DNA of 59,860 nt from JBMOPD01 sp049323615 (GCA_049323615.1 JBMOPD010000037.1:1-59860); one strand, 5' to 3'. Counted from the stretch's first letter, positions 17,560 to 26,791 are shown. Program-made: numbers and translations. Notes: a model not told the origin generated them from the sequence alone.

Positions 17560-18315
17560 CTATATCCTGCCGTTGGAATACAGGGGAAAGAAACCGCTGG
17601 GGCAGTTTCCGGCCGGGACACTGCCGGGGGAAGCCTGCCAGCTGTTGCAGGTACAAAGGTGCAGGTTAAGGCAGACCTGGCGGGTAATAAGCCCGGCGAT
17701 GCCCTCCTGATCATGGGAAACGATGATTAAGGTGATGTTGTTTTCCCTGTTTATTTTTTTGAGAATGGAATACAGTCTCCGGGTGGTTCCCGAGTCAACA
17801 CCCACCGTGGGCTCATCCATGATCAACAGATCCGGCCCGGCCGCCAGGGCCCGGGCGATAAAGGCCCTCTGCTGCTGCCCGCCCGACAGCTGCGCAACGG
17901 GAGCGTCCTTAAGGGAATATATTTCCATGGTCTTAAGGGCCTCCCCGGCGGCCCTGTAGTCCCCGGGGCCGAAGCCCCTGAACAGGCCCTTGCGGCCGGT
18001 GCGGCCGGACAAAACAACCTCCATCACGGTGGCTGGAAAGCCCTGGTTAAAGTGGGTGGCCCTTTGCGGAACGTAGCTTGCCCGCTGCCGCCACCTGCCG
18101 CCGGATACAGCAGACCCGAAAATGCTTATTTCCCCCTGCTGGGGCTGCAGCTGCCCGGTCAGCAGCTTGAGCAGGGTGGTTTTGCCGGCCCCGTTGGGGC
18201 CGGTGATGCCCACAGCCTCCCCGGCCATGACGGTCAGGCTGATGTCCTTCAACACCGGGTGGCACCCGTAAGTAAAAGAAAGATTGCTGATCTCGATTAC
18301 CGGATATGTGTCCAT
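17560..18315 (-). CDS. znuC: Zinc/manganese ABC transporter ATPase (ZnuC-like)
   Basis: About 251 residues. It contains Walker A (GPNGAGKTT), the Q-loop VPQR, the signature LSGGQQQRAFIARAL, Walker B LLIMDEPTVGVD and a switch His in VSHD. The ATG at 18315 follows AGGTGA. The C-terminal tail contains a short Cys/His cluster (CLNLHLCTC) and another Cys. These could be a metal-sensing or metal-binding tail of the kind seen in some ZnuC proteins. Confidence 0.9.
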   Translation of the reverse strand: MDTYPVIEISNLSFTYGCHPVLKDISLTVMAGEAVGITGPNGAGKTTLLKLLTGQLQPQQGEISIFGSAVSGGRWRQRASYVPQRATHFNQGFPATVMEVVLSGRTGRKGLFRGFGPGDYRAAGEALKTMEIYSLKDAPVAQLSGGQQQRAFIARALAAGPDLLIMDEPTVGVDSGTTRRLYSILKKINRENNITLIIVSHDQEGIAGLITRQVCLNLHLCTCNSWQASPGSVPAGNCPSGFFPLYSNGRI

Positions 18316-18323
18316 AACGATCT

Positions 18324-19301
18324 TCACCTGGCTTCACATGCTGTTTTAAGGTTTTCCAGATTTTCCCGCATCAGGACCAGGTAGTTTTTCCCTGCATTTA
18401 TGTCTTTTTCGGTCAGTGCGGCAATGGGGTTCAGAATCAGGGTTTTGGCCCCGGTTTCCCTGGCTATGGTCTCGGACACCCGGGGGCTTGCCAGGGGCTC
18501 AAAAAAGATATATTTTATCCCGTTTTTCCGCACCAGGTCCACTATCTCCGCCATCCTGGCCGGGCCGGGCTCCGATTCGGCGGTCAGCCCCCTTATGGGC
18601 ACCTGTTCCAGCCCGTACCGCCTGGCCAGGTAACCGAAAGCGGCGTGGGACACCACAAACTGCCTTACCCTTGCCCCGGCCAGGGCTTCCCTGTACTGTC
18701 CGTCCAGCTGGGCCAGACCGGCCTTGTAATTTTGAGCATTGGCGGTGTAGTATTCTTTGCCGGCCGGGTCGGCCCCGGCCAGGCCGGCCAGTATGTTATC
18801 CACCATGATGCCGGCGTTTACCGGGTCAAGCCAGATGTGGGGGTCACCGCCGTGATCACCATCGTGTTCTTTACCGCCGTGCTTTTCGCCGTCATGCTCT
18901 CCGCCGCCGGCCAGCAATTCAATCCCCCTGCTGCAGTCAACAATTACCATCTTCTCCCGGCCGGTATTCTTAAGAACACTCTCTACCCAGGATTCCAGGC
19001 CGGCCCCGCAGTATACGAACACATCGCACTGACTGATCTTGATCAGGTCTCCCGGGGTGGGCTCCCAGTGGTGCGGGTCGGCCCCCGGGGGCAGTAAATT
19101 AATTACCTCCACCCTGTCCCCGCCGATATTTTTGGCAAAATCAAACAGTGGGTAGATAGAGGTATATACTTTGATTTTTTCTCCGGCGGGTACAGCCGGC
19201 GCCGGCTCCTTCCGGCCGCTTCCCCCGCAGCCGCCCAGTGCCAGTAAAAGGCCGATCGCAAACAGAACAGCCGCCGGCCACAGCATTCTTTTCATCAGCA
19301 T
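18324..19301 (-). CDS. znuA: ZnuA-like metal-binding lipoprotein
   Basis: 325 residues. A lipoprotein signal ends in LLALGGC, so the mature protein would be membrane-anchored. The cluster-9 substrate-binding fold has ligands in DPHHWEP, SHAAFGY and an acidic site in FEPLASP. The loop near residues 130-155 is His/Asp-rich (repeats of EHDGEKHGG type), which is the hallmark of zinc-specific rather than manganese-specific binders. The gene precedes znuC with a short overlap of its stop and the znuC ribosome binding site. Confidence 0.92.
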   Translation of the reverse strand: MLMKRMLWPAAVLFAIGLLLALGGCGGSGRKEPAPAVPAGEKIKVYTSIYPLFDFAKNIGGDRVEVINLLPPGADPHHWEPTPGDLIKISQCDVFVYCGAGLESWVESVLKNTGREKMVIVDCSRGIELLAGGGEHDGEKHGGKEHDGDHGGDPHIWLDPVNAGIMVDNILAGLAGADPAGKEYYTANAQNYKAGLAQLDGQYREALAGARVRQFVVSHAAFGYLARRYGLEQVPIRGLTAESEPGPARMAEIVDLVRKNGIKYIFFEPLASPRVSETIARETGAKTLILNPIAALTEKDINAGKNYLVLMRENLENLKTACEAR

Positions 19302-19327
19302 CTGTAAAAAGCCCCCCGGAGAAAGGG

Positions 19328-19741
19328 TTACTGCGCCTTTGAACAGCTGGAACAGTAACCGTATATTTCAAAGCTGTGCCTTTCCACCTTGAATTTTTTG
19401 TTCTTCAGCAAAGTGGAGTCAAGGAAATTCAGGGGGCAGAAGTCCAGTTCCTGGGAGCCGCCGCACTTCAGGCAAATCAAGTGGTGGTGGTGCGTATTCT
19501 CCCGGGCCAGCTCGTAGCGGCTTCTCCCGTCCTCAAAATTAAGCGCTTGCAAAATGCCCAGTTCCTTTAAGGTGTTCAGATTCCTGTACACGGTATCAAG
19601 GCTGATATTGGGAAACTTGCGCCTTACTTTGCGGTGGACTTCCTCGGCGCTGTAGTGTTTCCCCCCGGGCCCGAAGCATTTGATTATTTCCTGCCGCTGG
19701 GGGGTAATCCTGTACCCGCCGCTTTTTAATCTTTCCAGCAA
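19328..19741 (-). CDS. Fur-family metalloregulator (Zur/PerR type)
   Basis: About 137 residues. The winged-helix half has ITPQRQEIIKCF and SLDTVYRNLNTLKELGI. The metal half has HHHHLICLKCGG and a final CSSC, i.e. the two CxxC pairs of the structural zinc site. The TTG at 19741 is preferred because GGAGG stands 9 nt before it and it gives the usual family length. An in-frame upstream extension lacks homology. The position at the head of the znu operon points to a zinc-responsive (Zur) role. Confidence 0.85.
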   Translation of the reverse strand: MLERLKSGGYRITPQRQEIIKCFGPGGKHYSAEEVHRKVRRKFPNISLDTVYRNLNTLKELGILQALNFEDGRSRYELARENTHHHHLICLKCGGSQELDFCPLNFLDSTLLKNKKFKVERHSFEIYGYCSSCSKAQ

Positions 19742-19773
19742 CCGGTTCAGCCTCCAGTCAATCAAGCAAATAG

Positions 19774-19799
19774 GAATTATTCTTATATAAATATTATTA
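19774..19799 (-). promoter_or_regulatory. AT-rich dyad, candidate Fur/Zur box
   Basis: An imperfect AT-rich palindrome (AATTATTC...AATATTATT on the plus strand) lies directly upstream of the Fur-type gene. It would suit autoregulation of the znu operon. The symmetry is imperfect, so confidence is modest. Confidence 0.4.
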
Positions 19800-19851
19800 C
19801 TAGTTTTCCTCAAATATGTCAATCACTGCGTCAACCATCTTCCACAAATAT

Positions 19852-19880
19852 AAAAAGGCGGGGACTGCCGGGTCTCCGCC
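19852..19880 (-). terminator. Terminator of the ger operon
   Basis: GGCGGAGAC and GTCCCCGCC pair with one mismatch around a 6-base loop. On the minus strand TTTTTATA follows. It is 30 bp past the 55-aa gene. Confidence 0.8.
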
Positions 19881-19909
19881 TCCCGTCCGCTTCTTCAAAC
19901 CGGCGGGGA

Positions 19910-20077
19910 TTACCTCAGCCACACAAGCAGGGGGGTAATCAGGGTGAGCCAGGCGACCAGAAAGGCCCCCACCGCCCCCCGCCTGTTCTTTTCCTCCCGC
20001 CAGGCGTACAGGCCGTAACTGGCCAGGTGCACGGCGACGGCCAGCACCGCCGCCATCACCAGGGCTTGAAAGAGCAT
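19910..20077 (-). CDS. Small two-helix membrane protein in the ger operon, 55 aa
   Basis: ATG at 20077, TAA at 19910, with GGGAGG 7 nt before the start. The 55 residues form two hydrophobic helices (MLFQALVMAAVLAVAVHLA and VGAFLVAWLTLITPLLVWL) separated by a charged loop (WREEKNRRG). The gene begins 47 bp after gerC and ends just before the operon terminator, so it is probably cotranscribed with the receptor genes. I know of small extra membrane subunits in some ger operons (GerD-like or GerXD types), but I cannot assign this one to a family. Confidence 0.7.
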   Translation of the reverse strand: MLFQALVMAAVLAVAVHLASYGLYAWREEKNRRGAVGAFLVAWLTLITPLLVWLR

Positions 20078-20124
20078 ACTTTTTCCTCCCTTGCCAAAAG
20101 GTGATCAAAAGCCGGGGCCGGCCT

Positions 20125-21396
20125 TCACCGGGGGTAACCGGTTATTGGTATGGACTCGTGCAGCAGGCCGATGCGCCTGACCTTGAAGTCCAGATTGACG
20201 CTTATACTGGCCCGGGCGAATTTTTCGTTCCACCGGTAGTTCTCCCACTCCTGCCAGGTGCGGAATAGCTTTTTGGCGTGCAGGCCGAAGCCCATGAAAT
20301 CCACCCCCCATTCCAGGCTTTTGGCCACCGCCCTGTTCATGTCCTCAAGCAGGCGCTCCCTCACCGCCCCCTCGATGATGGGGATTTTTTCCGGCCTCTC
20401 ATAGTCTTCCATGCTCTGGATGCTGATGATGTCCCCCTCCAGGTGGGCCTCCACCTTGATCACAGGCAGGCCTTCTTTGTTTATTCTAACCTCGACGTGG
20501 GGCTGCCGCCTCAGTTTGACCTCGACTATAACGTACTTGTCCGGGTGCCGGGGATCGGGCAAGCTCAAAATGGTCCGCCGGAAGGTGCCCTCCAGCATCT
20601 TGGCCATCCCGGTCTCGTCGCCGTTCAGGGTGCCCATCATGCGGCCGCCGTTGAATACCGCGGCTCCTGCTACCTCAATGCCCCCTCCCCCCTCCCGGGG
20701 CAGCCTCCCGGCCTCGTAAACGCCCTTGGGCTTGGGGCTGCTGTCCGGATACACCGGCGCCTTCCTCTCGGTGGAGGCCAGCACGGCCACCGGCGCCGTG
20801 CCCGGACTCTTGGCCCTGATGTAAAACTGGTGGAAGGTGTCGTAGGGTATAAACTCGGTGTAGCGCCAGCCCCGCCAGAGCAGTTCGTAGTACTTGCCCA
20901 CGTTGTCTTCGAGAACCGGCACACCCCTGTTCAGAAAATCCCCGGCCCGCACCTGGCTGATTACGATGGTGGTGGTGCGGCGAAACTGGCGGAAGCGGGC
21001 CAGGGGAGCCAGGTAGCGCCCGATATCCTCCTCGGCCAGCTCCCTGGAGAAGACTATCCACTTGGTGTGGGACAGGTCGGTCCGGCGGTCGATGACCGAA
21101 TTCAGCAGCTCCAGGCCGGACAGCAGGGTGGGAACCTCCATGGAAACGGTCTGAAATTTGCGGCCCCCGCCCCCGCCCCCGGGGCCGGACGGACCGCCTC
21201 CCCCGCCGGCGATACTTTTCGGTATGGCCACCACCGCCGTCATGGTCAGCACGTTCTGGCGCCCCTTGTCCAGGCCGATGGCCAGCACCCAGGCCACCTC
21301 TTCCGGCTCGTGGTAGTCGAAGCACCCGGCGGCGGCCAGGAGAAAGGCCAGGGCCAGCATAAAACTAACCGCTCTTTTTACCACCCTTTGCACCAC
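20125..21396 (-). CDS. gerC: Ger(x)C-family germinant receptor lipoprotein
   Basis: 423 residues. A lipobox (LLAAAGC) gives an outer-leaflet anchor on the spore inner membrane. The family features are EPEEVAWVLAIGLDKG near the N-terminus, DLSHTKWIVFSRELAE, and the C-terminal WGVDFMGFGLHAKKLFRTWQEW. Residues about 63-78 form a Gly/Pro-rich insert not usual in GerC. The gene overlaps gerB by 32 bp. With GerA and GerB it senses small-molecule germinants. Confidence 0.93.
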   Translation of the reverse strand: MVQRVVKRAVSFMLALAFLLAAAGCFDYHEPEEVAWVLAIGLDKGRQNVLTMTAVVAIPKSIAGGGGGPSGPGGGGGGRKFQTVSMEVPTLLSGLELLNSVIDRRTDLSHTKWIVFSRELAEEDIGRYLAPLARFRQFRRTTTIVISQVRAGDFLNRGVPVLEDNVGKYYELLWRGWRYTEFIPYDTFHQFYIRAKSPGTAPVAVLASTERKAPVYPDSSPKPKGVYEAGRLPREGGGGIEVAGAAVFNGGRMMGTLNGDETGMAKMLEGTFRRTILSLPDPRHPDKYVIVEVKLRRQPHVEVRINKEGLPVIKVEAHLEGDIISIQSMEDYERPEKIPIIEGAVRERLLEDMNRAVAKSLEWGVDFMGFGLHAKKLFRTWQEWENYRWNEKFARASISVNLDFKVRRIGLLHESIPITGYPR

Positions 21397-22486
21397 CCTT
21401 CCCCCGCCGCAGGGAAATAACCATCACCGGCAGGAACATGGCCATCACCACAGCGAAGCTGTACCGGCGCAGAACTTCTACATCCAGGACCACGGCGGTG
21501 GATATATTGGGCGGGAGGAAGGCCGCCGCCATGGTAAACACCGCCATGGGCAGGATGAAGGGCCGGTAGTCGTTAAGTTTTAGGTACTGGGCCGTTACCG
21601 ACGCCGCTCCGTAAAGGCCGACGGTAATTTTGATCAGCCCGGTCAGCGCCCAGATGGGCAAAAAAAGCGTTTCCATGCGCTCCCCGAACCTCCCTGCGGT
21701 AATCAGCCTGTTCATTTCAAACATCGGCAGGGTAAGCTCGGTTACCACCGGGTAAGTAAATACCAGCAGGGGCACCAGCACAAAGGCAACCAGCAGAAGG
21801 GTGGAAATAATCACCGTCCAGATCCCGATGGCCTTTAGTCTGCCTCTGGGCAGGAAGGGGGCCACCACCCCCATGATAAACAGCTCGGTGAAGGATCCGG
21901 TCTGTTCCAGCGATGCCCGCAATATTCCCTCCGCACCAGCGCCCAGGAGAGGAAAGAGGGCCGTGGGCTGCCACATGGGTATGGAGAGCGCCACTATTAC
22001 CGCCAGTCCCAGCAAAAGGAAAGGGGCAAGCAGCGCGGCCACCCGGGCAACGGTGTCAAATCCCAGGTAAGTGACGATGACCGTCCCGAACATAATTAAC
22101 AGCACCACTATACTGATGGGGGTATCCGGGTAAAAACCGGTCAGCGCCCGCTCGGCGTTCTGGCGCAGCACCACCCCGGAAATCAGAACCAGGATGGCGG
22201 AGAAAATCATTGAAAAAAGGGTGTTCAGATACGGCCCCAGCAGTTCCTCGGTGATTTCCACGATGCTTTTCCCCGGGTACCGTTCCAGCACCGACACCAG
22301 CGACAGCAGCCCGATTGCAGCGATCACGGCCTCCAGGAATGGAACGGCCCAGGCGGCGCCGGCAGCCAGGTGGTAAAGGATGATCTGGTAACTCAGGAAG
22401 ATCTTGGCCGAAGTGAAGACGACACCCACGGTCACCGCCTCCCGGTATCCCACCGCCGGCTTATTCTCCACCGCCGCCACCGCCAT
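21365..22486 (-). CDS. gerB: GerB-family germinant receptor permease
   Basis: 373 residues with about ten membrane segments. It belongs to the spore-germination branch of the amino acid/polyamine permeases. Typical parts are PGKSIVEITEELLGPYLNT and the FTELFIMGVVAPF region. It is thought to contain the germinant-binding pocket of the receptor. It overlaps gerA upstream by 26 bp and gerC downstream by 32 bp, implying strict translational coupling. Confidence 0.92.
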   Translation of the reverse strand: MAVAAVENKPAVGYREAVTVGVVFTSAKIFLSYQIILYHLAAGAAWAVPFLEAVIAAIGLLSLVSVLERYPGKSIVEITEELLGPYLNTLFSMIFSAILVLISGVVLRQNAERALTGFYPDTPISIVVLLIMFGTVIVTYLGFDTVARVAALLAPFLLLGLAVIVALSIPMWQPTALFPLLGAGAEGILRASLEQTGSFTELFIMGVVAPFLPRGRLKAIGIWTVIISTLLLVAFVLVPLLVFTYPVVTELTLPMFEMNRLITAGRFGERMETLFLPIWALTGLIKITVGLYGAASVTAQYLKLNDYRPFILPMAVFTMAAAFLPPNISTAVVLDVEVLRRYSFAVVMAMFLPVMVISLRRGKGGAKGGKKSG

Positions 22487-24404
22487 TCCCCCCGTCTTTT
22501 TTAATCCACCCCCGGCTTATCCTGGGCTGCCGCCGGCGCCGCAGGGGGTCCAGGTAGTCCGGCCGCAGTTCCTGCTCCCATACCGGCCCCCGCAGGAAAA
22601 AGTCCGGGCCGGATTTGGTCACCGGGCCCGCCGGGGCCATGAATGGCACCCCGAAGGACCGCATGTTGGCGATCAGCCCCAGGTGAATAAACAAACCAAC
22701 CACCATGCCCAGCAGCCCCATCAGCGCCGCCAGCAGGATGTAGCCGAACCTGAGCATGCGCACGTAGTAGGACAACGAATAATTTGGTATGGCAAAGGAC
22801 CCCAGGGCGGTCACCGCCACCACCACGATCAGGATGGGGCTCACGATGTTGGCGGCCACCGCCGCCTGGCCCAGGATCAGCGCCCCCACTATGCCCAGGG
22901 TGGTGCCCACGGTGCCGGGTATCCTGATCCCGGCCTCCCGGATCAGCTCAAAGGATATCTCCATCAGTAGAACTTCAACGATGCTGGGAAAGGGAACCCT
23001 TTCCCGGTTTCCCGTTATGGCCAGCAGCAGGTCCGTGGGAATGAACTCCTGGTGGTGGGTAACCACGGCCAGGTAGAACCCCGGCAGCAGCATGGCGAAG
23101 AACAGGCCCAGGTAGCGGATCAGCCGGGCGAAGGAAGCGAAGGGGAAGCGCAGGTAGGCATCCTCCGCCGCCTGCATGAGTGCGAAGAAGGTCACCGGCA
23201 CCACCAGCGCGTAGGGATTGCTGCCGGTAAATATGGCCACATTCCCCTCGGTTATGCCGGCGGCCACCCGGTCGGGCCGCTCGGTGGACAGCACCTGGGG
23301 GGCCAGGTGGTATGGCGAGTCCTCGATGAACTGCTCCAGGATGCCGCTTTCATGTACGTAGTCGGCCTTTATGGACTCCAGCCGCCTTTTGACCTCCCGC
23401 ACCAGGTCCGGGTTGCACACATCGTCCAGGTACATGATGGCGCACTGCAGGGGGTCCATCCCCCCCACCTTCATGAATTCGGTAATCAGGGAGGGCCTGT
23501 GTAAAATTTTGCGGACCAGGGAAATGTTTGTGCGAATTTGTTCAGTAAAAGATTCCTGGGGTCCGCGGATTACCGCCTCGGCCTGGGGGCGTTCCACCCC
23601 GCGGTGCTCCCATCCCTTGCTCTCCACGAATAAAGCCATGTTTATCCCGTCGATGATGATCACGGTGTTGCCGTTAAGAACGTTGGATACCACCGACTCG
23701 AAGGTGTCGCCGGTGTTCACCTGGTTCCCCGGCAGCAGGGCGTCCTTCACCGTTTCAAAGAGCACCCTGTCGGACACCACCGGTGCGGCCCCCGGCCCCT
23801 GGCCCGTTTGGCGGCCCGGGCGAAGTCCGGCCAGCAGCATCAGGGGCTGGAGGATGGACTGGTTCTGGGTCTGCTTGTCGGTAATGCCGTCGTAGAAGAT
23901 CATCAGGGCCCGCACCGGAGGGTCGGTGCCGATGGAGAAAGGCCGCAAGACGGCGTCCTTATTCAGCGGGTACCGTAGCAGCCGCTCCAGCATCTTCCTG
24001 TTTTCATCCAGGCCGGAATACAATTTCTCCTTATTTTTGAGGATGCTTTCCAGTTCCCCGGTTTTTTTCACCCGCTTCTCAAATGTTTCCCCGGCGTGCC
24101 TCCGCTCCGGGGTGTCATCCGGCCGGCCGGCGGCTTCCTGTTCGCTTCCGCCGGCCCCGGCCCGGCTTATTATACGCTTACGCCGGCGGCTGGAGGGCTC
24201 ATGCACCTGCCGGGGCTGTTCCTTTCCGGATTCACCGCCGGGCTGCCCGCCTGCAGGCGGGCCGGCCTCATCAGGTCCGCCGCCCGAAATGCCTTCCTCC
24301 GCAGGCCGGTGGTCTTCCATCCCGGCGGTAAATTCAAAGGGCGTCTCCTTGGGTTTTTGGTAAAGTATCATTTTTCTCAGCTTAGTGACAACGGACACCG
24401 GCAC
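22461..24404 (-). CDS. gerA: GerA-family germinant receptor A subunit
   Basis: 647 residues. The first 100 or so are disordered and rich in Gly, Pro, Glu and Arg. A cytosolic domain (about 120-380) follows with DGINMALFVESKGWEHRGVE and the conserved PRESF-like GPQESFTEQIRTN. The membrane domain has five or so helices, ending in a basic tail. The start is GTG at 24404 or GTG at 24398; AAGGA is spaced better for the latter. The N-terminal linker is long for the family. Confidence 0.92.
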   Translation of the reverse strand: MPVSVVTKLRKMILYQKPKETPFEFTAGMEDHRPAEEGISGGGPDEAGPPAGGQPGGESGKEQPRQVHEPSSRRRKRIISRAGAGGSEQEAAGRPDDTPERRHAGETFEKRVKKTGELESILKNKEKLYSGLDENRKMLERLLRYPLNKDAVLRPFSIGTDPPVRALMIFYDGITDKQTQNQSILQPLMLLAGLRPGRQTGQGPGAAPVVSDRVLFETVKDALLPGNQVNTGDTFESVVSNVLNGNTVIIIDGINMALFVESKGWEHRGVERPQAEAVIRGPQESFTEQIRTNISLVRKILHRPSLITEFMKVGGMDPLQCAIMYLDDVCNPDLVREVKRRLESIKADYVHESGILEQFIEDSPYHLAPQVLSTERPDRVAAGITEGNVAIFTGSNPYALVVPVTFFALMQAAEDAYLRFPFASFARLIRYLGLFFAMLLPGFYLAVVTHHQEFIPTDLLLAITGNRERVPFPSIVEVLLMEISFELIREAGIRIPGTVGTTLGIVGALILGQAAVAANIVSPILIVVVAVTALGSFAIPNYSLSYYVRMLRFGYILLAALMGLLGMVVGLFIHLGLIANMRSFGVPFMAPAGPVTKSGPDFFLRGPVWEQELRPDYLDPLRRRRQPRISRGWIKKDGGNGGGGGGE

Positions 24405-24622
24405 AATCCTTCCTGTAATTTAAATAACCGGCATTGCATTTCTCTGCTGCCTAAATCTATTTATGTTTCCAAAGACTGTATTTTATGCAGGATGTGGCTC
24501 AATTATTAACCTGTCAAAAATGGAAGGAAAAGCTTTTTTTGTGATACAATTAATTAAAATACAATAACTTGCCGGGTATTTTAAGGCGTTTAAACAATAT
24601 CCCGGTTTAAGGGGGGCTGGTA

Positions 24623-24877
24623 GTGGGAAATGCCAAAAAGATGGCTGTAAACCCTCTCCGCTGTACAGGTTGTATGACCTGCATGCTAAGATGTTCATAC
24701 CGGTTTTCCGGCAATTATAATCCCTCTGTGGCCGCCGTCAGGGTAACGGGCCCGGACCGGGAAACCGGAGATTTCACCATTTCTTTTCAGGAAAAATGCG
24801 ACGGCTGTGGAATCTGCGCCGCCTTTTGCCTGTACGGGGGCATTACCGCGGCCGGGGAAGGAGATGACAGGCCATGA
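24623..24877 (+). CDS. AOR-associated ferredoxin-like protein
   Basis: 84 residues with two [4Fe-4S] motifs: CTGCMTCMLRC near residue 14 and CDGCGICAAFC near residue 59. It overlaps the AOR gene by four bases (ATGA), so it is almost certainly its electron partner. It begins with GTG behind AAGGGGGG. A 220-bp divergent region separates it from gerA, with a possible TTGTGA box at 24537-24542 but no convincing -10 spacing. Confidence 0.85.
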   Translation: MGNAKKMAVNPLRCTGCMTCMLRCSYRFSGNYNPSVAAVRVTGPDRETGDFTISFQEKCDGCGICAAFCLYGGITAAGEGDDRP

Positions 24878-26784
24878 CAATCCCCGGCTATGCGGGCAGG
24901 ATACTGTATCTGGACCTGTCCGGCGGAAAGACCAGGATCGAAGAAACACCACCGGAAATGATTGATTCCTTCCTCGGGGGAAGCGGAATAAACACCAGGC
25001 TGGCCGCCGACCTTATTTCCCCCGCGGTGGACCCCTTCAGTCCGGAAAACCCGATTATTGTAGGCGCCGGTCCCTTCGCCGGCACCGTTGTGCCGGGCGG
25101 GGCCAAGGTGTTTATCAGCACCAGGCTGCCCGCCGGCAACGCCTTCGCCAGGTGTTCCGGGGGCGGGGCCTTCGCCCTGATGATGAAGTCCTGCGGCTTC
25201 GATCACATAGTGATCACCGGCAAGTCCCCCACCCCGGTGTACATAAAAATTGTCCAGGGGGCCGTTGAGTTGTGTGACGCCTCGGGCCTCCGGGGCTGTG
25301 ACATTTACGAAACAGTTGACCGCCTGAAAGAACTGCACGGCCCCTGCAGCATCATACCCATAGGGGTTTCCGGAGAAAGGCTGGTCAAGATATCCATCAC
25401 CTCAGTGGACAAGGGCGGCACCATCGGCAGGGGCGGCCTGCCGGCGGTGATGGGGTCGAAGAACATCAAGGCGCTGGTGGCCTGTATGGGCAACACCGGT
25501 GTTGAGGTGGCCCGCCACGCCGAGTTTACCGGCATTATAAACGGTCTGATAAAGAGAATGAAATCCTGGCCCGGCAGGGATATACTCCTGGAAAACGGGA
25601 TGTCCCTGCAGTTTCTGGCCTGGTGGGGAACCGGGCACGTGCTGGCGGCCAACGGCACCAAAGTGGTCTCTCCGTCACCGGAAAAACTGGCCGCCTCTGA
25701 CCGTTTCGCCGGCTTATACAGGGCCAACCGGAGGCCGCTGGCCTGCCCCGGCTGCCCCATGGCCGACAAGGAGGTGGTCACCGCCGGTGAGGGGACGTAC
25801 TCCGGCACTGTCTGCTACGGCAATAATATTCATACCCTTCCCGCCGCCGAAGCCGACTTCGGGAAGTGGGTAAGGCTGACCGAACTGGTGAACAGGGAAG
25901 GCCTGGACTGGTTTGACTTCCAGAACCTTATGTCACTGTGCCACTTCCTGTACCGGCGGGGTATCCTCACCGGTGACGACCTGGGTGGAGCGGTTATCGA
26001 CGAAGGCAGCCCGGAATCGTACATGGAGTTGGTCCGGCTTACCGCCACCCGGCAGGGATTCGGGGACGTGCTGGCCGAGGGCCTGCCGGGCATGCAAAAG
26101 AGGCTGGGCCGGGAGGCCGGCGGGTACGTCACCCATATCAAGGGGCACAGCCCGGTTTTCGATCCCAGGGCAAATTACCTGGGCACCATGGAATTTACCC
26201 AGATGACCAATCCCAGGGGTGCCCACGTGGCCTTCGGGGGATCGCCCACCTATACCCCCGGCAAAACCATCGGTGATTTTGAAAAACACGGCCGGCGGAT
26301 GGGCATTCCGCAGGAGGCCATGGCCAGGGTGATCACGGGCGAAACCTTTTCCCTGGGCCGGTTTAGCCGGTACAGCGAGGACTGGTGCTCCCTCTTCGAC
26401 TGCCTGAGCCTGTGCAACAGGGCTTTTATAAACAGGTTTTACGGCATCGAAACCATTACCGGTTTATTTAACGCCATCACCGGGCTGGAGAAGACGGCGG
26501 AAGACCTTATGCTGGCGGCCGAGCGGTCGTGGAATCTCTGGCGGATAATCAACGGCCGGCTGGGGTTCTCCAGACAGGACGACAGGCCCCCGGAAATGTG
26601 GTTTTTCCCGGTCAGGGCGGGGGATAAGGAACTGACGGTAAAAGATTACTTCGGCGCCGAAGAGCTGAGCCCCGGCCGGGTGGACCTGTTTTTGGACGAT
26701 TACTATGCTGAGAGGGGCTGGGACACCGCCACCGGCCTGCCGTCCCTTGAAAAAAAGAAAAAATTGGGACTTGAGGGATTCTAA
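24874..26784 (+). CDS. aor: Tungsten-type aldehyde ferredoxin oxidoreductase
   Basis: 636 residues of the AOR family, which interconvert aldehydes and carboxylates with W-bispyranopterin and ferredoxin. The N-terminal YLDLSGGKTRIEE, GSGINTRL and VGAGPFAGTVVPGG are family features. The cluster motif is unusual. Where AOR has CxxCxxxC, this protein reads CPGCPMAD, so Asp replaces the third Cys. The distal Cys in FDCLSLC is kept. It may hold an Asp-ligated cluster or have altered redox properties. The substrate is unknown. Confidence 0.9.
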   Translation: MTIPGYAGRILYLDLSGGKTRIEETPPEMIDSFLGGSGINTRLAADLISPAVDPFSPENPIIVGAGPFAGTVVPGGAKVFISTRLPAGNAFARCSGGGAFALMMKSCGFDHIVITGKSPTPVYIKIVQGAVELCDASGLRGCDIYETVDRLKELHGPCSIIPIGVSGERLVKISITSVDKGGTIGRGGLPAVMGSKNIKALVACMGNTGVEVARHAEFTGIINGLIKRMKSWPGRDILLENGMSLQFLAWWGTGHVLAANGTKVVSPSPEKLAASDRFAGLYRANRRPLACPGCPMADKEVVTAGEGTYSGTVCYGNNIHTLPAAEADFGKWVRLTELVNREGLDWFDFQNLMSLCHFLYRRGILTGDDLGGAVIDEGSPESYMELVRLTATRQGFGDVLAEGLPGMQKRLGREAGGYVTHIKGHSPVFDPRANYLGTMEFTQMTNPRGAHVAFGGSPTYTPGKTIGDFEKHGRRMGIPQEAMARVITGETFSLGRFSRYSEDWCSLFDCLSLCNRAFINRFYGIETITGLFNAITGLEKTAEDLMLAAERSWNLWRIINGRLGFSRQDDRPPEMWFFPVRAGDKELTVKDYFGAEELSPGRVDLFLDDYYAERGWDTATGLPSLEKKKKLGLEGF

Positions 26785-26791
26785 AAGAAAC

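Noticed and set aside
19800..20108. 102-codon minus-strand frame downstream of gerC
   Set aside because: It is low-complexity and overlaps the terminator. The 55-codon frame in another register has a good ribosome site and two membrane helices.
20278..21420. Long plus-strand reading frame opposite gerC
   Set aside because: Its composition (His/Pro/Gly-rich) is that of a complement of GC-rich coding sequence. The minus strand has clear GerC homology.
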